The notes under the pieces are model-generated. The model ran no database searches. It saw only the letters and a list, made by a program, of their open reading frames with translations, and had not been told where the DNA came from. From Carnegiea gigantea (lineage: Eukaryota > Streptophyta > Magnoliopsida > Caryophyllales > Cactaceae), in assembly GCA_029747015.1 (NCBI GenBank), contig JAKOGI010000442.1:286001-350000 (forward strand): a stretch of 64,000 nucleotides of DNA, given 5' to 3'. Positions 12,316 to 25,474 of this stretch are shown here, in pieces; the first letter of the stretch is position 1, and each line of letters starts with the position of its first letter. Both the position numbers and the translations under genes were made by a program.

Positions 12316-13249
12316 ACGTGATCAATAATAATTAAGATAATTAAGCCAATTAATGATTAATTAAGCTAATTAATTGTGTTTAATATTTGAATCATCACCT
12401 ATCTACTCTCCTCTTAATTATTCAGATATTGTTCACTCACCAGAAGGAACCACTTCAGTAGCACCTCAAATAAGCTATCACTGATATAGTTGTAGAATTA
12501 AAAACTAAATGAGCAAAAATTAACACTGATGTTAAGGAGATTAAGAAGCAATTATCTGTGATCCAACTTTCTTCAATTAACAAAATTAGACATAGTGAGA
12601 AATCTACTTTAAGTATTAGTACTCCTTTTCAGCATAAATATCCATTCTAGAACCTAAACAACAAAAATATATTTCCTTTGCATGATATAAAAAAACCAAG
12701 AAGAAGTAGGAGAACAATCAATAGAAAAGTCATCTGAAATGGCAGAGAAAGAAGAAGAGGATGGATTACAAGTCATATACTCTTAAAGAATTACAAAATA
12801 TGATTGATAAAGAAGAAACCCCGGAAGAACTAAACAAAATCATAAGCATAATAGTTGATAAATAAGAGGTATTATATGACGATAATGAAGAGACAAATAA
12901 TGCCAAGTTAGAAGAAGAAATATATCAGCAGATAAAACCAATTAAACTAGAAAATCTTAATGTTGTACCATTAGAAGAAGTTAGAAGGAAATTGCATAAG
13001 AAAAATATGAAAATATTGTATAAGATGACGAAATCAATAGATTGGAGAAGAACTTAACATAGAAGAAATCGAGTCCACCCTTATTAACAATGTTGTTCCT
13101 AAACTTGAAGAATTTGGTGAACTTTATAAAAGAAATACTTATTTTATGAGACCTAGATATGTTTACAGTAGGACGTACAACTAATTAGCCAAACAGGATA
13201 CATTTTAAACATGGATAGAGCCTGCAACAGAGGAGAAATATTTGAGCAT

Positions 13250-14280
13250 TGAAAAAGAGATATGAATAGTGTTGTAAATTTAAGTACTACATTGACTACT
13301 AGAAAGTTTCTAAACTATATCAAACATGATTTTTCTGGTACTGTAGCTGACTGATATGATTCGTTAAATGAGGACGACAAAAATGTATTAAGAATGATAG
13401 AAACACCTACAGTAATGTTCAAAAATTTATGTAAGGAAATCGAAACTGAATTTTTGGAGCTAAACTTGATTCTAATGAAAAAAACTAGAGAACGGCAAGG
13501 AAAGATTAATAATATAGAGTTGTGGGATATGAGATATCTGGAAAACTATATTGCTAAATTTAATCAATATTATTACAAAATTGCGCATAATGAAACCAAT
13601 ATTTGCATGTTCTACGACAAATTGCCATATTTGATAAATTTTATAATTAATGAAAAGTACATTGCACGGCTTGAAAAAGTATATGCCATGAGTACCCTTG
13701 ATTTAAGAATCTCTTATTTAAGACAATGGGTCAATGATTAATTTTTTGATCTCCAAAAGAAAAAGAAAATGAAGAAATAGTTTTTAGCATACTGGGATTT
13801 CCTAGGAACCCGAAAGGAGAAGAAAGAGAATTTTACCAGAATAAGAGCTTTGATAAGCAAAGGGGAGAGAAATATAAAAGGAAATATTATAACAAACCAA
13901 GCCCTAAAAAACAAAAATTTTTTAGGAAACCTGCTTGTTGTCCTATCGGAAAAAACAACTGCAAGTGTTGGCCATGAAAAGAAGTAGGTCATTATGCAAA
14001 TGAATGCAAGAATAGAAGGAATAACAAGCATATTGAAACCTTGGATACTCTAGATTATTTTGAGCTTAGCAAGAAAGAAGCACTACATCTGGCCCAGAAA
14101 AACAAAAATCGAATTATTGAGATTTTGTTAGAAGATGAATATGATAAAACTGATTATGAAGAAACTTGTCATATGATGAAAAGTAGTTCAATTAATTTTG
14201 GTGATCTTCAAGGAGAAGAATTTATTATGGATAATGAGAACGAAGATGTCAAAGGAGATTGGGTCATTCCCATAATTTAG
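13250..14280 (+). pseudogene. Pararetroviral coat-protein region, disabled
   Basis: A 115-codon frame (13394-13741) corresponds to the conserved core of the caulimovirid capsid protein. A second frame (14041-14280) carries the acidic tail. Between them lies the family zinc finger C-x-C-x2-C-x4-H-x4-C: the first two Cys, the His (13990-13992) and the last Cys (14005-14007) are present, but the third Cys codon is a TGA stop (13975-13977). The core and finger are in different phases, so at least one frameshift lies between 13741 and 13960. The product would package the viral RNA/DNA, but this copy cannot make it. The finger pattern is the main support for naming a pararetrovirus and not a gypsy gag. 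Confidence 0.82.
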
Positions 14281-14294
14281 AAAAACATGACCTA

Positions 14295-17200
14295 TGTAAT
14301 GCCCCCAAAATGTTAATGACATGATTTACGGAAAACTGCAGCGGAAGGCTTAATAATAGAAGGCGTTACCGCCGTCCTGATAAGGACAAGGCTCATTAAA
14401 ACCATTTAATCTTGCAACTCATGCCCACAATCACAAAATCTATTAACTGAAGCACTTCAAGGCCAAAGTCAATAATAGTTTAACTTCAATACCATCGACT
14501 TAATCATACCATGTGCTAACTTGTACTCTACACTACATAAGTATATTGAATATAGACCAAACTTGACCCTGAGGTCGATTCCAACATTCATGCTATGCTA
14601 AATCCACTGTGAGCATCTGATGACTTCCAAAAAGGCTTGCTAAAAGAAGAAACATGTGATACTTCATCACCTAAAATGAAAAACATGAAAACAATTCGAA
14701 AACGTGAGCAAAAACTCAGTACATGCATTCCAGTATTGTAAAATGAGTTAGAAACACTGTTGATGGGTACCTGCTTTTGCAATTCGTTTAGTTCGTAATA
14801 ATAATGAAAATGAGAGAGTAATATGAAATTGAATTGCTCATTATTATCTGGATGTGAACCCTTTGCAATGATATGATCTATACATAGGTGTACACCTATC
14901 AATCCGATCAAGAGATGGCCTGAAGCTGCGCGGCTAAATGATGGGCTGACGCCTTATAGATGATAACTGACGGGGTCACAAGTTAAATGATAAATCACTA
15001 TATAAACTGATTCATTGGCAAACTCATTAAGAGTTGTAACTTCATAAACACGTTTGGCTTCCTGAAGACACAGGCAATGGACGTACCTTGAGTCTTTAAA
15101 AATGTCGTCTGACTTGATACAAGTCAGCTGCTTCATAAATGTCATCTGACTTGATAAATATGTTCTGACTTGATAACACTTATGTATAACGGGGAACGAT
15201 AACTAGGCCTCGACTCTGTTTCATAAATGTCATTGTAAGTATATGTAGTCAGTAAATGATCTTTATCCACATAATTGAGTAAGTAAAACTATGTGTAACA
15301 GAAATTGAGTAATTAAATGGTACATAACTCGGGTATTCCAGTATAACTTCAAAACTGAATTAGTGAAAGTAATTAAATTTGATACAACGTAAATGAAAGT
15401 AAAATAGATAACAGTGAGATAAATGAGATTATAAAAGAAAAGGCCTTGATGGTGACAAATGAGGGAGTGGTTGTGCCCTTTTCTGAGATAGGTTGCGACT
15501 ACAAGCTCGCTGATGTATAGCTTGGTTCAAGATAATAGTGAATACTCTAGATTGGCTTGATAAATACATTGGATACATTCTGAATTGAGTAAGTAATAAA
15601 GATTTAAGGCTAAGAGAGATATATCTTGGTTCAAAATAGCACAAACTGCAATAACTGGGTCTGATAAATATAGTTTCTGAGTCACAACTCTTCTCACTTC
15701 TCATATTTCATTCATAAATCCATTAGAAATAGAATTCCACCCCAAATGAATCATTGAACTCAAAAGAAGTTATTAAGCTCACTAAGCTTGGTATTTTCTT
15801 TGTAAAAGCCATAAATAATTCAAAGCTCATAACAACCTCCTAAATTATATACTTGTCTTCTTCTTTTTCATTGATTAGGCTAAAAGCTCCTTGAAAGTCC
15901 ATGAATATTCATTTCCCCCATAAATGACCTTACTTGGCCCCAAATACACAAAATGAGTGCATAATCAATCTCACTTAATCTTTCTTATTGCTCTTTACAC
16001 AATGACTCAAAATGCTTCTAAAAATCACCAAACTCAAAATACTCAACCAAAATTCATGAAATCTTTTAGGAAATTAAAAAATAATATGGAAAATCTACAG
16101 TAAAATGTTTTTTCCTCCAAGTATACGCTGCATAGAAATTGCAATAACAGCCAAATTTGTACCAAAGCAGGTCAGTTCACTTAAAAAATTCATAACTTTC
16201 ACCTAGGCCTCAAATGGAGAACTAAAACCCCAATATGAAAAGATTAATTAAGTCCCGAAAAACTTTCATTTACAACACAAAACATAATTCCTAGGATTCC
16301 CAAAATGGGGCTAAAACACAAGTGTGTCAGTTTTGGTTCCATTCTGCATAGTTTTGGTAAAACAATCATAACGTTTTCCACAGACTTCGGATTAAGGCAA
16401 TTCCAAGTCCATTTAAAAGCTAACACACTGGGCTATCTACCCACCAAAAATCATAATTTTCCCATGGGCCGATCATTACCAGTTTAACCCCAAAGTCTGC
16501 CCTATTTTTCTGAAATTTTCAGCCCTCATTGTTTTAGCTTTCCCCTCTCTTTTCAAACAAATCCTCACTTGCAATCATTCCAAATCACCAAAACATCATT
16601 ATAATCATCAATATAACTAAAGATTACAAAATCGAATGCAAATCAATCTATAAACTTGGTTTAAGCTTAAGTTTGCATGAACATGATCATCCCTAAACCC
16701 TAGCATGAATCAAGCTCAACTTCACCATGATCAACACCAAAATATCTCTTATTTCTTATAAAGACATCATGATCAATGATCACAAGCATCAAAAAAAGAA
16801 TTAAAGCTAAAATAAAAATCAAAACCAGCAAGATCAAGTTTCAGGATTACTCATTTTGATTGCAAATAAGTAGAGATGGAGATGAGGTTTAATAGTTCTG
16901 ATGATGGAGGATGGTAGCTAGAGGTACTAGGATGTTGGGGGGGTCAAAAAACACTTGAGCTAGCTGGAAAGTGGCCGGAAACATTGCAAATAGTGCTGCC
17001 CAGCTGCTATTGCCGTGAGTGAGGTGAGAGAGGAGAGAGATAGTGAGCTTGGTTTGAGTTGTGTGTGTTTGGCCTAATCAACTCACTTTGGCTGAAATTT
17101 TATCTAGTAAAGCCACCTTTTTAAGCTAACCATGGTTAAGTTTAACCATGGTAATTAGTTAGATTAATAGGCAACTTGTTGGGGCTTAAACCGGCTGAAA

Positions 17201-17702
17201 TAAGTTGGGTTCGGGAATAAAACGCTTAGTAACGATAACGTTTTTGCGTAACTCAAAATTAAATTTTTGTAATGTTATAAAAATAATAATAACAATAATA
17301 ATAATTATATAACAATGACAATAATAATAATGATAATAATAATAATAATTTCTCAAACCATAATTATCGAGGCCTACTATCGATTCACCCGATATTTAAT
17401 TAATCAACAAAACTTGAATTGACAATCAATGAAATTTGAATTGCAAAATGGGACCCACATAAAATATCCCCCAATCGGAATGAATAAATACGATAAATGA
17501 AAGCGGAAAATTTAAATGACATAAGGTAATTCGGTAAATATATAAATTGAGGGTAATTGAATTAATGAACATGATTTAGTTAAATAAATAACCATGAGTG
17601 ATTAAATCCATAAATATGATAAATTAAATGAATAAACATGATTAATTAAATAAATACATATGATTTAAATAAATAAATATGGGTTAGGGTCGGGTTATTA
17701 TA
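14295..17702 (-). repeat. Left (3') LTR of the Tekay-like element
   Basis: A 3408-bp repeat of 22377-25834. It begins TGTAATGCCCCC on the plus strand and ends ...GGGTTATTATA where the partner ends ...GGGTCATTACA, two transitions at the terminus. It contains the AGGTGTACACCT palindrome (14886-14897) and a short AAT tract (about 17280-17350). Open frames inside are not genes. Confidence 0.93.
17280..17350. repeat. Interrupted AAT microsatellite in the left LTR
   Basis: AAT/AAC triplets with interruptions. The corresponding position in the partner LTR (25375-25481) carries a longer, purer run, so the tract changed length after the element inserted. Confidence 0.9.
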
Positions 17703-17736
17703 GCCTTCCCTTCTTAAAGAGTTTCGTCCTCGAAAC
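17703..17736 (-). promoter_or_regulatory. Polypurine tract and pre-PPT signature of the Tekay-like element
   Basis: Read on the minus strand the sequence is GTTTCGAGGACGAAAC, a short A/T-rich run, then AAGAAGGGAAGGC directly before the LTR. A GAGGACGAAAC block followed by a purine tract is the usual end of Tekay/Del chromoviruses. This is the plus-strand priming site and fixes the element's orientation. Confidence 0.85.
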
Positions 17737-19689
17737 TTACGACACTTGCCAAATGTATGCAATGCCGTTTAAAAACACATGGGTCATCGGTTTCCATTGC
17801 TTCCCTCTGAAGAGGTATAATTTGCCTAATGTACTCCAATTAAAGGTGTCTACGTATTGTATAACTGGTTAGTCCCATATTTCAGTAGTAGATCCGGATA
17901 CTTCTAGCCGCGATGAACTCAATTATTATGATTCAAGATTGATATTCTTTTCGACAGAAAAGAACCTTGTTACTAGTGAGGAGGTGCTCACCACTGGTTC
18001 ATCACCTTGTCCACTAATAAAAACTACTATATATCCTGATAAGTACTCTGATACTATTACGAGCTATAAAACACGTTATATACGTGTTCAAGTTCGACTG
18101 GTAGCTGCAGTCAGCAAGCTACAGGATTTAACATTTCTATGAATCATAAGGCCCCATGTAACTAGTCCCAAATTATCCTTGGATAGTCGTTCTCTTACTA
18201 CCTTAACTAGAAAAGCCTTTTAAAATACTTTATAACCCATCTGAGACTTTAGTTATTTTCTTGTTTTGCCAGCACAACTCTTTTGTCAACCTTGTATCAC
18301 CTCAACATGTACTTGAATTTTCCCTCTTAATGCTTGCTTAGGTTATCTCTGGCCTTCTACTCAATGTTTCTTCTGACTCACTCCAATATAATTGAACAGT
18401 GCTTGAGATTATGCCCTTTTCAAAATCTTCTCATCTGATATTCCTAATGTCTCACATGATCTCCCCTTATCAGACTACTCAAGGATATGGTCCCGGTCAA
18501 TAATGGGCAATGAAATGACCACGGTTAGAGATGAGAGTGATGAAATTCTTAGCCAAGCAAATCATTGCATACAAAAGAAATGAACAATGAGACTACAAAA
18601 GATTTATAACGAAGGAATTAACATGGGCGATTAGAATAAAGATAAATATAAGTGTGTCATGAATTCTGAAATATAATACCACAAGAATCGTGGTTTATAA
18701 ATATTGATTATAAAGGATCTAATACATAGTGATCCAAGAAGATAGATGGCCCAGTTACCTTTTAGTTTAGCTAATGACTTAAAAAAAAAAACATGATGGC
18801 CAGCAATGGAGTTCCAACAGGGTGACTTTCTAGATACCATTGACAGGACAAATGCAATTGAGGGAGTGGCCAAAGAAAATACAATAAATAGATACATAGA
18901 TTGGATAAACAAGGTGAAATGGATAAATAAATAGCTTGAACAAGCAAAGTCCAATGAATAGATAAATGGATTGAATAGGCTGCAGTGGAAACATGCATTT
19001 GCTCATATGGAGCCAAGTCAAGCACGGCAATAAGATTAAATAAGGATTACTAAAGTTTACTTATGAGGATATAAGATATAGGCGTGAGAATTTCAAGTGC
19101 CATAAATAGATCAATAGATTGAACTGGTAAAATGCAATGGATAGATCAATAGATTGAACGAGCAAAGTACCAATCAATAAGTAAATAGATTGAACAAGTA
19201 ACATTGGAAACATGCCTTTACTCATATGAAACCAATTCAAGTCTAGTAATAAGATTGAACAGAAAAGCTAGAGTTTACTTATGAGCATGTAAGATATATA
19301 TGTGGGAGTTGAAGTTCAAAATAAGGAGAGTAAGGGGATTACGACAATCGTAATCACCCACACCAATGAGAGTTGAATTACATTATGAATTCAGAACAAG
19401 TTATACGAGTGTATTATTATGAATAAATGAGATGTAAGGTAGATGAGGGAATCATCTCTCAACAAAATGAACTATAACTCAAGATCATGAAATAGAGATG
19501 GTGGAGGTCGAGAGCACGGGAATGTTGACAACCATATAAGGTTGAACAAAAATGTATTACACATTTAACAATGGGTTTGCAAAGACATAGAAGATCATGC
19601 TAATAGGAAACATCGGGTTGAAATGCAAGGGAGATTAAACAATATTGGAGAGTATTAAGTTTTGAAGATAAGGCAAGCAAACAAGAATT
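17737..19689 (-). other. Unrecognisable interior of the Tekay-like element
   Basis: By position this should hold the end of reverse transcriptase, RNase H, integrase and chromodomain. I could not read any of their motifs on the minus strand. Minus-strand frames such as 18631-18954 give hydrophobic, motif-free peptides. Much of the pol region must be deleted or scrambled, since the interior is 4.67 kb in all. Confidence 0.5.
18894..19318. repeat. Direct duplication, period about 219 bp
   Basis: The stretch starting GGAAACATGC at 18987 and running through TTTACTTATGAG recurs from 19206 with scattered changes. The flanking runs of ATAGAT...GATTGAA are repeated as well. It is an internal tandem duplication within the gypsy interior. 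Confidence 0.75.
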
Positions 19690-20283
19690 ACTATAAATGG
19701 GTATTCTTGCAAAAGATAAACTGTGGTTGCATGGTTTAGGTGTGATATCCGAACCTTAAATCATTCTTGGAAAAGACATCTGTTGTTGGCAGTTAATCCC
19801 ATAAATCATTTGTGCAAGGTATAGGGCACTTATTTTTGATTATGATTTTGTTCAGCACTCTGCACGCAGTACACAACTATAAGATTCTGTCTTCCTTCTT
19901 CACATAGATAAAACTAGGGTTTCCCACAATGACACACTTAGTCAAATAACTCCCTTCTGTAACAATTCACTTCACTAAATTTATAGTCCCTTGAACTCTG
20001 CTTGGGGTCATGTGATAGAGGCACTGAAAATAGATTGAGCACCTAGAACTAGGTTGATTTGAAAATCAATGTTTCTTGGGGAGAAACAATCCTGATAGTC
20101 CTCAGATGAATCATCTCTAAATCCACCAACTGTAAATATGGATATGGATATATCGAGTGTGGTTGACAAATCAGTAATATTCAATGCATTACTGACATGA
20201 TAATTTACTTGCTTGCACAATGTAATTGGGGGGACAAATAAGGCTTTTCTTCCCTCGGCCCGTAGAAACACACGTTTAGCCAA
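19690..20283 (-). pseudogene. Gypsy protease C-terminus to reverse transcriptase N-terminus, decayed
   Basis: On the minus strand a 91-codon frame (20283-20008) ends in SPRNIDFQINLVLGAQSI, matching the conserved junction between protease and reverse transcriptase in chromoviruses (normally ...REIDFxIDLxPGxxPIS). In a shifted frame the following bases read MTPSRVQG, SFIYVKKEDRIL, RVLNKIIIKNKCPIP and VFSKNDLRFGYHT. These are worn versions of RT motifs for the fingers (VKKKDG), LNKxTIKNKYPLP and the first catalytic block FSKIDLRSGYHQ, in which the first Asp of the polymerase triad is present as Asn-Asp. The YxDD box is not found. Several stops and frameshifts make it non-functional. Confidence 0.75.
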
Positions 20284-22359
20284 TCCTCATCTCTTCAGCT
20301 AACCTTAAGATCCTTACCAATCATCTTAGTCCTGTAAGTACACAGTCAGTTCACCCCTATAATGACACCAGATCTGCCAATCAAACTGGATTGAATGTTA
20401 GTGAATATGCTTCCAGGAATACTACTAGAGGCATGTGTATAAAAGATAAACATTCAACTACCTACTGCTCTCAGTAAATTGAAATGGCAGGGGGGTAATC
20501 TAAAATGTAAAGAGATGTAATCACAACATGAACTCTTACAAAAATATTTCTATATTGGTTAGAAAGGACCGATATGTAAGCTGAATGAATGAAAGGACCA
20601 AGAATCGCAATAAAAGAGGCAAGGCATAGAAATGACCTGCATATACAAGACATGTAGTTTATTCATAATGGTCATGATAGTAAAGAAAATGAACGATGTT
20701 ATGAAATTGAGAGGGAGTATTAAGCACTGAAGGTGAAGAAATCTAACAGATTACCAAAGCGGCTTTTAAAAAATCATACGGTATCTGTATGTGAATAAAA
20801 TGACAAAGATAAGGGTCAACGGCACTAGAAGAGAAATTTATTCATCTGGTGTTTGAAAGGACAATACGTCCAGATGAAGGTGTCAGTCTTATGACTGAAC
20901 ATGATGACATCCATTATAAAACAATTTGCAGTAAATAGAAGTCTTGGGTAGGCATATAAACTTCAAAACTACTGGCAGATGGAAATAGCATAAATCGTGA
21001 TTTATCATTAACAAAATAGATTATACTAGTAAAGAAAGGATTACCAAAATAACTTGAATAATGACATGCAGTCACGGCCATAGAGTATTATGTCAGCATG
21101 ACGTTACGGTGCTATAGAAACACGAATAATATGGATACATTTAATTGTTGAAAGGGCACTCAATGACTGGATCTGAAGCAACCAAAGGCTTTGCAAGCAC
21201 TAAATAAATAGTGCCCAAATAAAAGCAAGGAGTTCAAGTAGGTGACAGTAAAAATATGAACATAGTCATGACTGAGCTGCAAGTAGAATGAGTCAAATAT
21301 GCTTAAAAAAAACTGTATATCACATAGTAATGCACACAGGGGGTCATTATAGGCTCCATTATGGAAATAGAGAATTAAACGGTTATGATTGTCAGGGTTT
21401 GAATCACTTATAAGAAAGGTTGCTCAGATGTGATTGAAGAAGTCCCCGCAGACCACATTTGAGAATTTTCATAAACACTCCATTACAAATCAAGAGAGTA
21501 TTAGTAGCAAAAAATGATGCCTCTGAACCAATCAAGGTAACTAGGGCAGAAATAAGTCAATTATAGGAAGTAATGGGAGCATTCCTAATGTAAGGTCTTA
21601 GTGTCAAGACTAGATAATTCCTATAGATGGCAGCTTAATCTTACTTGCACCACACATATAATGCCAAGTAGCACACCGTAAGCTACTAATTGTTATCACC
21701 ATACATAAGCACTCATTACAGTGTTCATCTCATACTGGTTCACCTCAAAAATATTACCCCGCAAGGCATTTCCTCATCTAGAGGTTTACATCTAACTTGA
21801 CACTGTGTTAATCCCTTAAGAAGTTGCAAATGGCATCCCCACATTGGGTTTCAACCATCACTGTACCCAAGAGTAGGTATATTAACACACCTCAATAAGA
21901 CTCTCAAATCTTATGGCAAAATAGACAGAGTTCCACCTAAAAATTGATTAAAACCCAGGCTTAAAACCTTACAATAGATACCTAAAATGGAGAGAAATAC
22001 TTCAATAGATCAACAGCCACACGCTGGAGTTCATAACTCAACGGGTCACACACTTGGAGTGCACGATTATAAAAATTTAAACAAATAAGAGAAATGACAC
22101 ATACAATACAACTCCTAGATAAATGAGAGCATGCCTCACCAATAAGTGACCCAAATGGTTCCATAGTCCACCTTGCTCATGCTTGAATCTCATGATATTA
22201 CCAAATGATTGAGTCACCCAAATGAAAATGGTTCCTCCATATATGCCCATACATATGCACGTATAGTCAATAGCTCATTTAACTTGTCCAATATAACTCA
22301 TACACACTTTGATAGCTAACTCAGAAACACTTGATAGCTCACAGTGGCCCTTAAAACCT
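20284..22359 (-). other. Unreadable gag/protease part of the Tekay-like element
   Basis: By position this is the 5' untranslated region and gag. No zinc knuckle or protease active site could be read; frames are short (60 codons at 21982-22164). The region is AT-rich and seems too decayed to interpret by eye. Confidence 0.45.
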
Positions 22360-22372
22360 GGCTCTGATACCA
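22360..22372 (-). promoter_or_regulatory. tRNA-iMet primer-binding site of the Tekay-like element
   Basis: The plus strand reads GGCTCTGATACCA, so the element's sense strand reads TGGTATCAGAGCC, a full match to the initiator tRNA-Met complement. It lies 4 bases from the LTR end at 22377, as usual. It shows that the right LTR is the 5' LTR. Confidence 0.95.
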
Positions 22373-22376
22373 AATC

Positions 22377-25300
22377 TGTAACGCCCCCAAAATGCTAATG
22401 ACATGATTTACGAAAAACAGCAATGGAAGACTTAATAATAGAAGGCGTTACTGCCGTCCTGATAAGGACAAGGCTCATTAAAACCATTTAATCTTGCAAC
22501 TCATGTCTACAATCACAAAATCTATTAACTGAAGCACTTCAAGACCAAAGTCAATAATAGTGTAACTTCAATACCATCGAATTAATCATACCATCTGCTA
22601 ACTTGCACTCCACACTACATAAGTATATTAAATATAGACCCAACTTGACCCTGTGGTCGATTCCAACATTCATGCTATGCTAAATTCACTGCGAGCATCT
22701 GATGACTTCCAAAAGGACTTGCTGAAAGGAGAAACATGTGATACTTCATCACCTAAAATAGAAAACATAAAAACAATTTGAAAACGTAAGCAAAAACTCA
22801 GTACATGCATTCCAGTATTGTAAAATGAGCATAGAAACACTGTTGATGGGTACCTGCTTTTGCAATTCATTTAGTTCGTAATAATAATGAAAATGAGAGA
22901 GTAATATAGAATTGAATTGCTCATTATTATCTGGATGTGAACCCCTTGCAATGATATGATCTATACATAGGTGTACACCTACCAATCCGATCAGGAGTTG
23001 GCCTGAAGCCGCGCGGGTAAATGATGGGCTGACGCCCTATAGATGATAACTGACGGGGTCACAAGTCAAATGGTAAATTACTGTATAAACTGATTCATTG
23101 ATAAACTCATTAAGAGTTGTAACTTGATAAATATGTTCTGCTTTCTGAAGATATAGGCAATGGACGTACCTTGAGTCTTTAAAAATGTCATCTAACTTGA
23201 TACAAGTCAGCTGTTTCATAAATGTCATCTGACCTGATAAATATGTTCTGACTTGATAACACTTATGCGTAACGTGGAACGATAACTAGGCCTCGACTTT
23301 GTTTTATAAATGTCATTGTAAGTATATGTAGTCAGTAAATGATCTTTACTCACATAATTAAGTAAGTAAAAGTATATGTAATAAAAATTGAGTAATTAAA
23401 TGATATATATAACTCAGATATTTCAATATAACTTTAAAATTGACTTGGTGAAAGTAATTAAATTTGACATAAAGTAAATGAAAGTAGATTAGACAACAGT
23501 GAGATAAATGAGATTATAAAGGAAAAGGCCTTGATGGTGGCAAATGAGGGAGTGGTTGTGGCCTTTTCTGAGATAGGTTGCTAATACAGGCTCGCTGATA
23601 TATAGCTTGGTTCAAGATAACAGCGAGTACACTAGATTAGCTTGACAAATACATTGGAGACATTCTGAATTGAGTAAGTAATAAAGATTTGAGGCCTAGA
23701 GAGATATATCTTGATTCAAAATAGCACAAACTGCAATAACTGGGTCTGATAAATAAGGTTTCTGAATCACAACTCTACCCAGTTCTCATATATCATTCAT
23801 AAATCCATTAGATATAGAATTCCACCCCAAATGAATCATTGAACACAAAAGAAGTTATTAAGCTCACTAAGCTCGGTATTTTCTTTGTAAAATCTATAAA
23901 TACTTCAAAGCTCATAACAACCTCCCAAATTGTATACTTGTCTTCTTCTTTCTCATTGATCAGGGTAAAAGCTCCATGAAAGTCCGTAAATATTCATTTC
24001 CCCTTCAATGACCTCACTTGGCCCAAAATACACAAAATGAGTGCATGATCAATCTCACTTAATCTGTCTTATTGCTCTTTACACAATTACTCAACATGCT
24101 TCTAAAAATTACCAAACTCAACATACTCAACCAAAATTCATGAAATCTTATAGAAAATTCGAAAATAATATGGAAAATCTACCATAAAAGTTTTACAATT
24201 TTCCTCCAAGTATACGCTGCATAGAAATTGCAATAACAGCCCAATTTATACCAAAGTAGGTAAGTTCACTTCAAAAATTCATAACTTTCACCCTAGACCT
24301 CAAATGGAGAACTAAAACCCCAATATGAAAAGATTAAGAAGTCCTAAAAAACTTTCATTTACAACACAAAACATAATTCCCACAATACGATTCCCAAAAT
24401 GGGGCTAAAGCACAAGTGTGTTAGTTTTGGTCCCATTTTGCACAGTTTTGGTAAACCGACCATAACGTTTTTCACAGACCTCAGATCAAGGCGATTCAAA
24501 TGCCATTTGAAAGCTAACACGCTGAGCTATCTACCCACCAAAAATCATAATTTCCCCGTGGGCTGATCATTACCAGTTTAATCCCGAATTCTGCCTTATT
24601 TTTCTAAAATTTCCAGCCCGCACTGTTTTAGCTTTCCCCTTTCTTTTCACACAAATCCTCACTTGCAATCATTCCAAATCACCAAAACATCATCATAATC
24701 ATCAATATAACTAAAGATTACAAAATCAAGTACAAATCAATCTATAAACTCGGTTTGAACTTAAGCTTGCATGAACATGATCATCCCTAAATCCCAGCAT
24801 GAATCAAGCTCAACTTCACCATGATCAATACCAAAATAACTCTTATTTCTTATCAAAATATCATGATCAATGATGACAAGCATCAAAACAAGAATAAAAA
24901 CTAAAATAAAAATCAAAACCAACAAGATCAAGTTTCAAGATTACTCACTTTGATTGCAAATAAGTAGAGATGGAGATGAGGTTTAATAGTTCTAATGATG
25001 GAGGATGGTAGCTAGAGGTACTAGGATGTTGGGGGGGTCAAAAAACACTTGAGCTAGCTGGAAAGTGGCCGGAAATAGTGCAAATAGTGCTGCCCAGCTG
25101 CTATTGCCGTGAGTGAGGTGAGAGAGGAGAGAGATAGTGAGCTTGGTTTGAGTTGTGTGTGTTTGGCCTAATCAACTCACTTTGACTGAAATTTTATCTA
25201 GTAAAGCCACCTTTTTAAGCTAACCATGGTTAAGGTTAATCATGGTAATTAGTTAGATTAATAGGCAACTTGTTGGGGCTTCAAACCAGCTGAAATAAGT

Positions 25301-25412
25301 TGGGTTCAGGAACAAAATGCTTAGTAATAATAACGTTTTTGCGTAACTCAAAATCAAATTTTTATAATGTTATAAAAATAATAATAACAATAATAATAAT
25401 AACAATAATAAC

Positions 25413-25474
<62 letters not shown>

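Larger units (their letters stand above)
12190..14294 (+). mobile_element. Endogenous caulimovirid-like pararetrovirus, 5' segment
   Basis: The leader-proximal and coat-protein part of an integrated plant pararetrovirus. It runs from near the primer site to 14294, where a gypsy element interrupts it; the virus continues at 25840. From 12420 to 13390 the plus strand shows short, lysine- and glutamate-rich pieces of a reading frame scattered over all three frames, with many stops. Whether this stretch ever held the movement protein I cannot tell. The left boundary is uncertain by about 100 bases. With the downstream segment the viral length is about 6-6.5 kb, near the usual 7-8 kb of the family, so most of a genome is present but it is defective. 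Confidence 0.8.
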
